In this document: positions 1 through 7,726 of the stretch, piece after piece | Numbering within the stretch: position 1 is the stretch's first letter | How the letters are laid out: every line of letters starts with the position of its first letter | NCBI RefSeq assembly: GCF_007713735.2 | Contig: NZ_VMNW02000021.1 | Coordinates: forward strand, 1 to 64,000 | Reading direction: 5' to 3' | DNA length: 64,000 bases | Origin: Amycolatopsis acidicola | Lineage (GTDB): Bacteria; Actinomycetota; Actinomycetes; Mycobacteriales; Pseudonocardiaceae | The notes under the pieces: model-generated | The model's database searches: none | Seen by the model: the letters and a program-made list of their open reading frames with translations, nothing else | What the model was told of the DNA's origin: nothing | Translations under genes and position numbers: made by a program

Positions 1-187
1 GGCCGGGGCCGGGGCCGGGGCGGGGTTTTTCCCAGCGGTTGGTGATCGTGCCGCCGGGGGTGCCCCAGGCCAGGAAGAGATCCAGGCCGGCCAGGTCCGG
101 CGTCCGAACCGGGGTCAGCGCACATTCGTCCACGAAGACCGACTTGCCGTGGGCGCGACCCGTCACGACGAGGTTGGGATGCAGCAT
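1..187 (-). CDS. Partial protein, cupin-like N-terminus (runs off left edge)
   Basis: An open frame on the minus strand starts with ATG at 187 and runs off the window edge, giving 62 residues. The segment VVTGRAHGKSVFVDECALTP followed by a GTPGG stretch resembles the start of small actinobacterial cupin-domain proteins, which open with a VVTG-x-GKSVFV strand; this is recognition by eye only. The last visible codons are a (GGCCGG)n repeat encoding Pro-Gly-Pro, which may be a linker or a frame drift. No strong ribosome site precedes the ATG, so start and identity are both tentative. Confidence 0.4.
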   Translation of the reverse strand, partial: MLHPNLVVTGRAHGKSVFVDECALTPVRTPDLAGLDLFLAWGTPGGTITNRWEKPRPGPGPG

Positions 188-314
188 CGTTGTTCTCGTT
201 GTCCGGCGCTGGCGCGGAACAGGCCCAGTCAATGGCATCACCCGGCCCCGCGCGATCCCTCTGCACCACACAGATCCGGCGCCAGGCATGTGCCTGGGCA
301 CACCCGCTCGGCCT

Positions 315-720
315 GGCGAGGTCACGAGCCTGACGGTCGATGTCGTCGGTGGCGGGCTGAGGGGCCCTTCCATCGCCGGGGTCTTCGCCGCCACCGGGGC
401 GAGTGCCCACCTGACCGACCCGACGTGACCACGTTGCACGCCGCGCCCGGCCGGATCCGGGCGCAGCAGGGGAACCTCGGTCACAATCCCGAAGTGGCGG
501 ATGGGATCGCACTTCAGGGCGAACTCGCCGATGCGGCGCCCGGCGCCGTGCTGCCGACCAACACGCCGGCTCGCCGCGTCGCCGACGTTGTGCCTAGCGA
601 GGCCACGGCCGACACGGACGTCGGAGGGATGATCGGCATTCTGGGACAGGCCGGGCACGTCCCCCGTCCACGTGCCGGGGACGTGCCCGGGTTCATCGGC
701 GAACATCCGAGTCGACATGG
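315..720 (+). pseudogene. Decayed 3-hydroxyacyl-CoA dehydrogenase remnant
   Basis: Translating from about 315 gives VVGGGLRGPSIAGVFAATGA, a worn copy of the Rossmann start of 3-hydroxyacyl-CoA dehydrogenases (VVGGGLMGxGIAxVFA). The frame breaks at about 425 and continues in another frame as APGRIRAQQGNLGH, ADGIALQGELADA, LPTNTPARRVADVV and MIGILGQAGHV...GDVPGFIGEH. These are family blocks in the right order, but the stretches between them, including the GTHWWNPP region, are missing. One frameshift plus at least two deletions mean it cannot encode the enzyme. It once belonged to the same beta-oxidation theme as the rest of the window. Boundaries are approximate. Confidence 0.55.
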
Positions 721-828
721 TGGTCCCGGCGAGCGTGGACACGCCGCTCGATGTCAGGGGCGAACACCCGGCAAAGCTCGTTGTTGTGGATCAGCGAAGG
801 CGCCCCGATAGTTACCAGGGCGCCTCCT

Positions 829-1587
829 TCAGGCCTGCCCGGCCACGGGCGAAAGACCGGCAGGACCGGTGCTCGCGACGCTGACGGGGGCCTGCGCGGA
901 CTCCAGGCGCTGCCCCTTCAAAGCACGCAGCAGCAGGAAAGCCTGTGCGGCGATCCACACGCCGAAAAGCGTGAGGGGGAACCAGAAAACGAAGAGACCG
1001 TCCCAGGCGAACGCGCCGGCACGGGGGATGAAGGAGATGGCTCCCGCCTCGAACATGATCGCGATCCACGCGGTGAGGTAGCCGAACCAGCGGGGGAAAG
1101 CGGAATGCCGGACGTTGCTCGTCTTGAAGCAGATCACGGCGACGGCCACCCACATGAAGACGTAGAACTGGTCGGTCGTGACCAGGGTGAGCATGCCGAG
1201 TTCGTGCATGAGCAACGTGATTTCGGGCGGACGCGTCGGCGTGAACGCGGCCACGCCCCAGAAGATCGTCGGGAGAACGAGGAAAAGTGACATCAGCGCG
1301 CCACCGACGAGCGTGAGGTTGGACCAGATGCGGCCTTTCTCCTCCCTGCGCATCTGTGTCGCGATGACCGTCGAGAGTGGCAGCATGAACGCGGAGACCC
1401 AGCCACAGATGGTGGCGCCGATCCGGATCTCCGTCGAGTGCGTCCGGTAGAAGTCGGCGACCGCCTGCGCGCCGAGGGACGGGCTCGGTGGCGGAATCAT
1501 GTGGAACAGGAAGCCGAGTACCAGACCATAAGTGGCGGTCATGGCCAAGGCCCACCAGACGACGAAGGTTTGACTGCGCTCTGACAA
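829..1587 (-). CDS. Polytopic membrane protein next to cytochrome oxidase-like genes
   Basis: 252 residues with about six hydrophobic segments, for example LAMTATYGLVLGFLF, LVGGALMSLFLVLP, FYVFMWVAVAVICF and a C-terminal FWFPLTLFGVWIAAQAFLLL. A TTG start at 1587 is chosen because AGGAAGG lies just upstream and the hydrophobic core begins soon after; the longer frame to 1866 runs through the neighbouring gene. I do not recognise a catalytic family. It is the last gene of a minus-strand operon with the cytochrome c oxidase III-like and IV-like genes, 41 bases after the latter, so it may belong to the same membrane complex. Confidence 0.75.
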   Translation of the reverse strand: MSERSQTFVVWWALAMTATYGLVLGFLFHMIPPPSPSLGAQAVADFYRTHSTEIRIGATICGWVSAFMLPLSTVIATQMRREEKGRIWSNLTLVGGALMSLFLVLPTIFWGVAAFTPTRPPEITLLMHELGMLTLVTTDQFYVFMWVAVAVICFKTSNVRHSAFPRWFGYLTAWIAIMFEAGAISFIPRAGAFAWDGLFVFWFPLTLFGVWIAAQAFLLLRALKGQRLESAQAPVSVASTGPAGLSPVAGQA

Positions 1588-1628
1588 CTTTCCGATCCTT
1601 CCTGGCTGAACAAGAGCAGACGGGCGGT

Positions 1629-1901
1629 TCAGCGGCTTCCCAGCAGGAACATCGTGATCACCATGGCGCCGGCTCCGGCGCACCAGAGGTCGAAAACGAG
1701 TCGCAGCAGGAGCGGCGCGCGGTCGAGTTCCATGAACTCGCGCCCGACATAACGGACTTTCACGAAGGCGATGGCCAATGCGATGACGACGCCGGCGTCG
1801 GTGAGTGATCCGTGCCGGTGCGCCAGGACGAAGGAGAGGACCGTGGCCAGTACGAGGAGTGCCCACACCACGACGAGCCGGTCGCGCAGAAGCGAGATCA
1901 T
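1629..1901 (-). CDS. Cytochrome c oxidase subunit IV-like small membrane protein
   Basis: 90 residues with three hydrophobic helices (about residues 10-26, 36-50 and 68-87). The middle part, ALAIAFVKVRYVGREFMELD, is typical of the prokaryotic cytochrome c oxidase subunit IV family, in which a lysine/arginine pair and an FMELRxAP-like turn separate helices 2 and 3. The ATG at 1901 lies 4 bases after the stop of the subunit III-like gene, so the two are almost certainly co-translated. Its partners I and II are not in the window. Confidence 0.8.
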   Translation of the reverse strand: MISLLRDRLVVVWALLVLATVLSFVLAHRHGSLTDAGVVIALAIAFVKVRYVGREFMELDRAPLLLRLVFDLWCAGAGAMVITMFLLGSR

Positions 1902-1905
1902 GGTT

Positions 1906-2547
1906 TCACGACGCCAAGTAGAAGAGAGGGAACAGGACGATCCACAGCAGATCCACCATGTGCCAGAACGTCGCGCCGATTTCGACGACGCGAAGGTCGT
2001 GCACGCCGCGGGTGTGCTTCCCGGCGAACGCGCGAAGCACGGTGAGCCCGCCAAGGCCGAGTACCACGTGTACGGCGTGGATCGCGGTGAAGATGAAGTA
2101 GTAGAGGAAAAACGTGTTCGTGGCGGGAGTGATCCCGGCCGCCAGCTTGGTTGCGTATTCCACCAGTTTGATGACCAGGAATCCGGCACCGCAGCCCATC
2201 GCGCCGGTGAACAGGCGGACAGCGGTCGTGCGTTCGGACCGGCGGTAGGCGCGGACTCCGAGCGCGACGCACAGCGAACTCGTCAGCAGGACAACGGTGT
2301 TCACCGTGCCCAGCGCGATGGAGAGTTCCGGGCGAGACTGGGCGAACAACGCGGGCTCTTGCATTCTGGCCCGGAGGAAAACGGCGAAGAAGACGGCGAA
2401 CACACACATATCGCCGAAGATGAACAACCAGATCCCGGGCTCGCCGGGCACATGCCCGCGCAGCCAGCGCGAGGTCTGCTTGCCGTCGGCGGGATCGCCC
2501 GCTGAGGAGAGCCCAGCCGTGCCGGTGCGGTCGGTGCGGGCTGTCAT
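1906..2547 (-). CDS. Cytochrome c oxidase subunit III family (NorE-like) protein
   Basis: 213 residues with five predicted membrane helices after a polar N-terminus of about 35 residues. PGEPGIWLFIFGDMCVF opens helix 1, FIFTAIHAVHVVLG sits in helix 4, and the closing GATFWHMVDLLWIVLFPLFYL is the hallmark of the heme-copper oxidase subunit III family. It is short and five-helix, as in NorE-like subunit III homologues, rather than the seven-helix form. No subunit I or II gene accompanies it. It leads an operon with the subunit IV-like and unknown membrane genes. Confidence 0.85.
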   Translation of the reverse strand: MTARTDRTGTAGLSSAGDPADGKQTSRWLRGHVPGEPGIWLFIFGDMCVFAVFFAVFLRARMQEPALFAQSRPELSIALGTVNTVVLLTSSLCVALGVRAYRRSERTTAVRLFTGAMGCGAGFLVIKLVEYATKLAAGITPATNTFFLYYFIFTAIHAVHVVLGLGGLTVLRAFAGKHTRGVHDLRVVEIGATFWHMVDLLWIVLFPLFYLAS

Positions 2548-2638
2548 GGGCGTATCGCGCCCATCGCGCGACCGGTTGTCGTCACTGACATGAACAGGGC
2601 TCCTCCCCCGCGAGCGGACTTCTGAGTGCTGTGCCGGA

Positions 2639-3685
2639 TCAGACGATGTTCGCCGGTGCGACCTGGTACCGGTGGTGCACGCCCAGCGACGTCTCGATCA
2701 CGCCGGTGCCTTCTTCGCCGTTGCAGCGGATCACCGAGATGTTGTCGTTCAGGCCCTCGACCTTGGCCACCTGCTCGGGGTCGGTCAGATCCCAGCGCTC
2801 CTGCCAGAACGAGTTGCCCTGGCGGCCCCGGCGCCTGCTCGGCTCGGTCACGTAACCGGCTCCGGAGAGGTACATCCGGAACTTCGGCTCGATCTCCAGG
2901 TCGTAGGTCCTGCCGTCGAAGTCGGTGACCCGCAGCGTTCCCTTGAGGAACTGCCGGCTGTCGTGGTCGAACTCGAGGTCGTGGTCGAACTCGACCAGCG
3001 GAGAGATGTCGCCGTTTTCGGAGAAGATCGCGCCGTCACGGACCTGCGGGACGCCGTCGCCGCGGTCCCGGATATGGATCACGAGTGAGTAGTCCTTGAA
3101 GTCCCCGGCCACCCAGGCGAGTACCCCGTGTGGGAGCACGCCCTCGCCCGCCGCGCGCAGGCCCCAGGTCCGGTCGCGGTGCGCGCCCACGCCATCCAGT
3201 TCGAACGTCTTGTCGTCAAGGGTCAAGGTGCCGTTGACCCTGCCTGGCTGGAACACGTAGATGTCGCTGTGGATCAGCCGGGCGTTCTTCCGTACCTCCG
3301 GCTGCCGGATCATGTAGGGCGCGCCGCGGGAGACGAACTCCAGGTCGTAGGAGATGCCGCTCTCGTTGGGGTCCGCACGCATCTTCCAGTGCTTCATAGG
3401 GGTGACGATCTCCATGTGCGACGGTCCGGCCCACAGGGGATACCGGCCTGCCGACAGATCGCGCGAGGCACGGAAAGACCACTGTTTCCCAGGCACCGTC
3501 GCGATCGCGTAGGCCTCCATCGCGTCGCTGTTGGGGTACATCGACATCCCGACGTCGATCGCGAACCGTTCCGGGTCGCTGATCGTGATGTAGGTGCGCT
3601 CGCCCCAGCTGCGCTCGTTCTGCGACACGTGGGCGATCGGCTCGATCGTCTGATGGCAGAAGAAATCGTCGTATTCGGTGATCAT
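2639..3685 (-). CDS. Lipocalin-like (CrtC/DUF7064-type) protein
   Basis: 348 soluble residues rich in beta-strand patterns, with no signal peptide or membrane helix. The central GAHRDRTWGLR motif, followed by a hydrophobic stretch on catalysing or binding strands, is characteristic of the AttH/CrtC-like lipocalin superfamily found beside acyl-CoA ligases in actinobacteria. A second member with GVRDHSWGVR lies at 45556. Function is unproven; proteins of this superfamily include carotenoid hydratases and hydrophobic-ligand binders. It follows the acyl-CoA ligase gene by 26 bases in the same operon, the same pairing seen at 45556-48493. ATG at 3685 has AAAGGAAAAA upstream. Confidence 0.7.
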   Translation of the reverse strand: MITEYDDFFCHQTIEPIAHVSQNERSWGERTYITISDPERFAIDVGMSMYPNSDAMEAYAIATVPGKQWSFRASRDLSAGRYPLWAGPSHMEIVTPMKHWKMRADPNESGISYDLEFVSRGAPYMIRQPEVRKNARLIHSDIYVFQPGRVNGTLTLDDKTFELDGVGAHRDRTWGLRAAGEGVLPHGVLAWVAGDFKDYSLVIHIRDRGDGVPQVRDGAIFSENGDISPLVEFDHDLEFDHDSRQFLKGTLRVTDFDGRTYDLEIEPKFRMYLSGAGYVTEPSRRRGRQGNSFWQERWDLTDPEQVAKVEGLNDNISVIRCNGEEGTGVIETSLGVHHRYQVAPANIV

Positions 3686-3711
3686 GTTTTTCCTTTCTCG
3701 CGGCCCGTGGC

Positions 3712-5574
3712 TCAGTGCACCGCGGCTTCGGTCCGGTCACCGGGCCGCGCCGGGTCGACCGCGTAACGTTCCTGCTCGTAGAGTTCGGCGATCTCGGCGG
3801 CGTACTTCGTATGGATCGGCTTGCGGCGGACCTTCATCGTCGGAGACAGCTCGTCGGAGCCCGGGCTCCACTCGACGGGCAGCAGGCGGAAGCGTTTGAT
3901 CTGCTCGACGCGCGCGAGTTTGGAGTTGGCCGCGCGCACGGCGTCGGCGATGTGCCGGCGCACGTCGGGATGCTCGGCGAGCTGCGCCGTCGACAGCTCG
4001 CCGAATCCGTTGGCCTTCGCGTACTGCGCCAGAGCCTCGGGGTCGGGCACGATCAACGCGACGATGTAGGGCCGCCCGTCGCCGACCGCGACGACGGGAC
4101 CGATCAGCGGACTGCTCTCCCGCAGCTTGGCCTCGATGTTCGCCGGCGACATGTTCTTCCCGGCGGCGTTGATGATCAGCTCTTTTTTGCGGTCGATGAT
4201 GGAGAGGTATCCGTCGGCGTCCCAGGAACCGATGTCCCCGGTGTGCAGCCATCCCTCGGAGTCGATCGCGTCCGCCGTGAGTTCGGGCCGGTTCCGGTAG
4301 CCGCTCATGAGGTAAGCGCTGCGGACCAGAATCTCCCCGTCTTCGGCGAGTTCGATCTCGGAGCCGTCGACCGGCTTGCCCACGGTGCCCACCCGAAAGT
4401 CGTCCGGACGGCCGAAGGAGGCGAAGGCGCCGCATTCGGTGATGCCGTACGCCTCGATCAAGGGCAGCCCGAGCGCGAGGTAGAACGCGCCGAGTTCGGG
4501 GCTCACCGGCGCGGACCCGATGAGGGCGACTTCGATCCGGTCGAGCCCCAGGCCGGCGAGGATCGGCTTGCCCACCCTCGCTTGGAGGTCCTCGAGTTCC
4601 TGTGCCTGCCGCGGATCCAGGTCCCCGCCGCCCCGCCGCGCCTGTTCCAGCGCGGCGCCCAGGCTGATCATCCGCTGCAGGCTGGGCTCCGTCTCGGGCG
4701 TGGCCCTGGACAGGATCGCGGCCCGGAACTTCTCCCACAACCGGGGAGGGCTGAAGAAGTACCCGGGGTGCAGCTCCCGAAGCACCTCGGGGATCGCGCG
4801 GATGTCCGAGCAGCACGTGATGCTCATCCCGCCGACGAACGCCCGGTAGTGCGAGAGATGTCGCTCGGCGACATGGGCCATGGGGAGATAGGAGATCCCG
4901 GTGGCGCCGTCGACGATGCCGATCGCGGAGTTGAGCGCCTGCTGGTTGCCCAGCAGTGATCGGTGGCTGAGTTCGACGCCCTTGGGTTTTCCGGTGGTAC
5001 CGGAGGTATAGACGAGAGTGGCGATCGTGTCCGGGGTGACGGATCGCCAGGCCGATTCGAAATCGAAGCCCGGGCTCGTCATCGCGGCGACGTCGGCCAG
5101 TGACAGCGCCGCCGTGCCGGCAGCCGGGTCGACCACGACAAGAGTGCTGATGCCGGCCCGCTGCCTCGCCTCGTCCACGTTCTCCAGGAACGTGGTTTCG
5201 GTGACGACGATCGACGCGGCCGAATCACGCAGGACGTACTCGATTTCTTCGACCGGCAGGGTGTTGTACACGGAGACGGTGGTGGCACCCAGGTGGAGGG
5301 CCGCGGTGTCGACAAGGTGGAACTCCGGCCGGCTCGTCAGCTGGATCGCCAGCGTGTCCCCGGCGCGCAGGCCGAGCGAGTGCAGCCCCTCTGCGATCGC
5401 CCGCACCCTCTCGTCATAGTCCGCCCAAGTCAGCTCGTCGTCGGTATCGTGGCGGCGCAGCGCGACGCGATCCGCCACTCGCCTGGCGGTTCGCTGGAAC
5501 ACCGAGCAAAGAGATCGTTCGCCGGCCAGGTCCCGCACCTGTGCCCGTGCCGGGTCCGCGGTTTCGTCGTTCAT
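3712..5574 (-). CDS. Long-chain acyl-CoA synthetase (AMP-forming, FadD type)
   Basis: 620 residues. It should activate a carboxylic acid to its acyl-CoA through an acyl-adenylate. The ATP/AMP signature YTSGTTGKPKG is at about residues 189-199, EAYGITECG follows in the middle, and GWLHTGDIG plus DRKKELIINAAGKNMSP mark the hinge and C-terminal domain. The insert and the GKNMSP motif place it with long-chain fatty acyl-CoA synthetases, like the ligase at 46691. ATG 5574 is preceded by GAGGAGGA and gives a normal length; the longer frame to 5682 would cover the promoter. It heads an operon with the lipocalin-like gene, under the operator at 5647-5663. Confidence 0.9.
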   Translation of the reverse strand: MNDETADPARAQVRDLAGERSLCSVFQRTARRVADRVALRRHDTDDELTWADYDERVRAIAEGLHSLGLRAGDTLAIQLTSRPEFHLVDTAALHLGATTVSVYNTLPVEEIEYVLRDSAASIVVTETTFLENVDEARQRAGISTLVVVDPAAGTAALSLADVAAMTSPGFDFESAWRSVTPDTIATLVYTSGTTGKPKGVELSHRSLLGNQQALNSAIGIVDGATGISYLPMAHVAERHLSHYRAFVGGMSITCCSDIRAIPEVLRELHPGYFFSPPRLWEKFRAAILSRATPETEPSLQRMISLGAALEQARRGGGDLDPRQAQELEDLQARVGKPILAGLGLDRIEVALIGSAPVSPELGAFYLALGLPLIEAYGITECGAFASFGRPDDFRVGTVGKPVDGSEIELAEDGEILVRSAYLMSGYRNRPELTADAIDSEGWLHTGDIGSWDADGYLSIIDRKKELIINAAGKNMSPANIEAKLRESSPLIGPVVAVGDGRPYIVALIVPDPEALAQYAKANGFGELSTAQLAEHPDVRRHIADAVRAANSKLARVEQIKRFRLLPVEWSPGSDELSPTMKVRRKPIHTKYAAEIAELYEQERYAVDPARPGDRTEAAVH

Positions 5575-5646
5575 GAGAGCTCGTCCTCCTCGACGGCTAC
5601 CGGCATCATCGAGAATCCCTGCATCGCGGGGAGAGTGCCTGATTAT

Positions 5647-5663
5647 TGCGACTAAGCGTATCT
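5647..5663. promoter_or_regulatory. Palindrome 1 site (TGAGAC-N5-GTCTCA family)
   Basis: TGCGACTAAGCGTATCT matches the window's recurrent 17-bp palindrome with TGCGAC/GTATCT arms. It lies in an AT-rich stretch 73 bases upstream of the acyl-CoA synthetase start at 5574, the right place for an operator. This is one of the weaker copies. Confidence 0.5.
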
Positions 5664-5804
5664 TATATAAAGGGGCAGTCAACGGCTGTTTCGGTGAAAC
5701 CGGCTTCCCGGGGAAAGGAAAAAGACGGCTACCGTCCCGTCACGATTTTCCGTCACGCTCGTTGACGGTCGTCTTCGTGTTCTTGTGCAAGGGAACCCGG
5801 AACA

Positions 5805-6137
5805 TCAGAGCGCGAAGAGTTTGCGGATGGAGCGGGTGACGAGCATGCCGGCCGCCAGCCAGAACAATGCGGCCACGCCGTAGTTGGCCAGTGTGTCCAC
5901 CTGGCTCGAATCGGTCGTGAACAATGTGCGGAAGCCCAGCGCGAGCGGACGGGCGCAGGAGCCGACGAATGCGGCGATGCTGTTGTCGGAATTCGCGCCG
6001 GTGACCGTGAGCAGTACGTAACATGCCAGCAGTGCGGCGAAAGTCAGCGTGGCCACCCGGGTGACGCGGACCATGACGCCCGCGAGTGTCTTCGCGGTTC
6101 TGTTGCGGCGCATCGCCTGCGCGGTTTCCTCGGGCAT
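5805..6137 (-). CDS. Small two-helix membrane protein (YggT-like layout)
   Basis: 110 residues with two hydrophobic segments (about residues 30-48 and 85-102), separated by SIAAFVGSCARPLALGFRTLF and a short polar stretch. The order helix, FVGxxAxxLxLGFxxLF, NYGVAALFWLxxG, RxIRKLF is shared by short conserved actinobacterial membrane proteins that resemble half of YggT. The start at 6137 is preferred over 6188 because GAGGAG sits nine bases upstream of it and nothing does at 6188. It is probably monocistronic. Its role is unknown. Confidence 0.65.
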   Translation of the reverse strand: MPEETAQAMRRNRTAKTLAGVMVRVTRVATLTFAALLACYVLLTVTGANSDNSIAAFVGSCARPLALGFRTLFTTDSSQVDTLANYGVAALFWLAAGMLVTRSIRKLFAL

Positions 6138-6213
6138 GCGAAGAGTCTCCTCAGTGCTGTCGGAAAGTTTGGGTTCATGGCGGTCCACATCGTACTGTCG
6201 AGAACTATCTCCG

Positions 6214-6229
6214 GTCTACGATCGTTCAC
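6214..6229. promoter_or_regulatory. Palindrome 2 site (GTGAACGATCGTTCAC family)
   Basis: GTCTACGATCGTTCAC differs from the consensus at two positions. It is in the divergent gap between the small membrane protein (start 6137) and the SDR gene (start 6388). Further partial half-sites with GATCGT lie at about 6262-6282. Confidence 0.5.
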
Positions 6230-6337
6230 CTTGCGGGCGGAGTTGCCGGTGCGGTCGTCACCACGATCGTGATTGATCGTTGCGATATCTCACCTCCACG
6301 AGGGCGGAAGAAATCTTGGCCGAATGCTAGCCTGCGC

Positions 6338-6353
6338 GAGAACGATCGTTCAC
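6338..6353. promoter_or_regulatory. Palindrome 2 site before the SDR gene
   Basis: GAGAACGATCGTTCAC has one mismatch to the consensus and contains the perfect 12-bp palindrome GAACGATCGTTC. It lies 35 bases upstream of the SDR start at 6388, where a repressor would block the promoter. Confidence 0.65.
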
Positions 6354-6387
6354 AGCCTGCTGTGCATCCAGACGAAAGGTGACGGTA

Positions 6388-7209
6388 ATGGGTTCCCTCG
6401 AAGGAAAAGTGGCGTTCGTGACCGGGGCGGGCCGCGGGCAGGGGCGCAGTCACGCGGTCGAACTCGCCAGGGCCGGTGCCGACGTCATCGCGATCGATCT
6501 CGGCGCGGACATCGACACCATTCCCTATCCGCTCGCGTCGAAGGACGATCTCGAAGAAACCGGCAGGCTCGTCCGTGAGCTCGGCCGCCGGGCGGTCGTC
6601 AAGCAGGCCGATGTCCGCGATCTCGCCGCCGTCCGCGATGCTGTCGGGGAAGGCCGCGACGAACTGGGTGGTCTCGACATCGTCGTCGCCAACGCCGGTG
6701 TCATCGGCAGCGGGAAAGTGGAGCAGTTCGACGAAGCGGTCTACCGCGACATCGTCGAGGTCAACATGTTCGGTGTCTGGCACACGATCGCCGCGTCCGC
6801 GCCCGCGATCATCGAAGGAGGCAAGGGAGGCTCGATAATCCTGACGAGCTCCACCCAGGGCCTCACGGGCCGCGGTGGCGACGGTTCGGCGGCGTCCTAC
6901 GCCTACGCTTCCTCGAAGCACGCGGTCGTGGGCCTGATGCGCTCCGCCGCGCACGCCTACGCCAAGCACGGCATCCGGGTGAACACCGTCCATCCGACGG
7001 GTGTGGCCACGCCGATGGTCCTCAACGATTTCATGATGAAGTTCTTCCAGGAGAACCCTTCGGCGGCCGACATGGCGCAGAACCTGCTGCCGGTGCAGTT
7101 CGTCGAGGCCGGGGACATCAGCAAGGCGGTGGTCTGGCTGGCCGGAGACGAGGCGAAGTTCGTGACCGGGGTGACGCTTCCCGTCGACGCCGGCTTCGTC
7201 GTGCGGTGA
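6388..7209 (+). CDS. Mycofactocin-coupled type SDR family oxidoreductase
   Basis: 273 residues. The NAD-binding loop is TGAGRGQG at residues 12-19, and the active site has Y173-x3-K177 with the preceding serine in LTSSTQG. The GRGQGRSHAVELARAGADVIAIDL wording and the long insert after the second strand are typical of the mycofactocin-coupled SDR subfamily, which keeps its nicotinamide tightly bound and passes electrons to mycofactocin. It would oxidise an alcohol or ketone intermediate. ATG 6388 is preferred to GTG 6379 because AAAGG lies eight bases before it. The gene stands alone, under palindrome 2, and ends at a strong terminator. Confidence 0.85.
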   Translation: MGSLEGKVAFVTGAGRGQGRSHAVELARAGADVIAIDLGADIDTIPYPLASKDDLEETGRLVRELGRRAVVKQADVRDLAAVRDAVGEGRDELGGLDIVVANAGVIGSGKVEQFDEAVYRDIVEVNMFGVWHTIAASAPAIIEGGKGGSIILTSSTQGLTGRGGDGSAASYAYASSKHAVVGLMRSAAHAYAKHGIRVNTVHPTGVATPMVLNDFMMKFFQENPSAADMAQNLLPVQFVEAGDISKAVVWLAGDEAKFVTGVTLPVDAGFVVR

Positions 7210-7219
7210 AGTGTCGTGT

Positions 7220-7261
7220 GGCCGGTCCCCCGGGAACCGAAGTGTTCCCGGGGGACCGGCC
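7220..7261. terminator. Bidirectional hairpin terminator
   Basis: A perfect 18-bp inverted repeat (GGCCGGTCCCCCGGGAAC and its complement) with a six-base loop fills the gap between the converging SDR and SCP2-like genes. There is no U-tract, but the position and stem strength fit termination for both. Confidence 0.75.
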
Positions 7262-7280
7262 ATTCGTGCGGTTCCGGAGG

Positions 7281-7694
7281 TCACACGAGCGACTCGTGCC
7301 CGCTGCCGATCAGGTGCTCGCGGTAGTTTCCATACACCGGACCGAGAATCGGCAGCAACCCCATCAACTCGGTCATCGCGCCGGAGACCTTCAGCTTCCG
7401 CGTCGCCAGCGCGACCGGAGCCTTGAGCTTGCCCAGCCAGAACCTGTGCCCGTCGTCGGCACGCATCTGGATCCGTACCTTGAACTCGCGGCCGGCGGCG
7501 TCGTCCCCGGCGGAGAACACGGGCGGGTCCTGTGTGCAGTCCATACCGAAGATCGCGTCCGGCTCCGAGTAGAGCAGGCTGAACGACGTGCCCGCCGTGG
7601 CGAGCTTCGGGCCGAGTACCGGATGGACGGTCAGATTCTCGAGAAAAGGACCTTGGATGGCGTAGAGTTCCTCGCTCGAAGCGAAAAGCGGCAT
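7281..7694 (-). CDS. SCP2 sterol-transfer-like small protein
   Basis: 137 residues. The C-terminal half (FKVRIQMRADDGHRFWLGKL, then APVALATRKLKVSGAMTELM) follows the strand pattern of the SCP-2 sterol-binding fold, where a bound lipid would be carried. The start at 7694 has AAAGGAA nine bases upstream. It is the last gene of the minus operon P450, ferredoxin, reductase, SCP2-like, 32 bases after the reductase. A lipid carrier co-transcribed with a P450 system suggests it presents a hydrophobic substrate to the oxygenase; that is inference. Confidence 0.65.
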   Translation of the reverse strand: MPLFASSEELYAIQGPFLENLTVHPVLGPKLATAGTSFSLLYSEPDAIFGMDCTQDPPVFSAGDDAAGREFKVRIQMRADDGHRFWLGKLKAPVALATRKLKVSGAMTELMGLLPILGPVYGNYREHLIGSGHESLV

Positions 7695-7726
7695 GGCGGT
7701 TCGTTCCTTTCTGGACAGTGCGGGGG

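Noticed and set aside
1-25. Tandem GGCCGG repeat at the left edge as a possible repeat element
   Set aside because: There are only about four units in high-GC DNA, it is cut by the window edge, and it is readable as coding Pro-Gly residues; this is not enough to call a repeat family.
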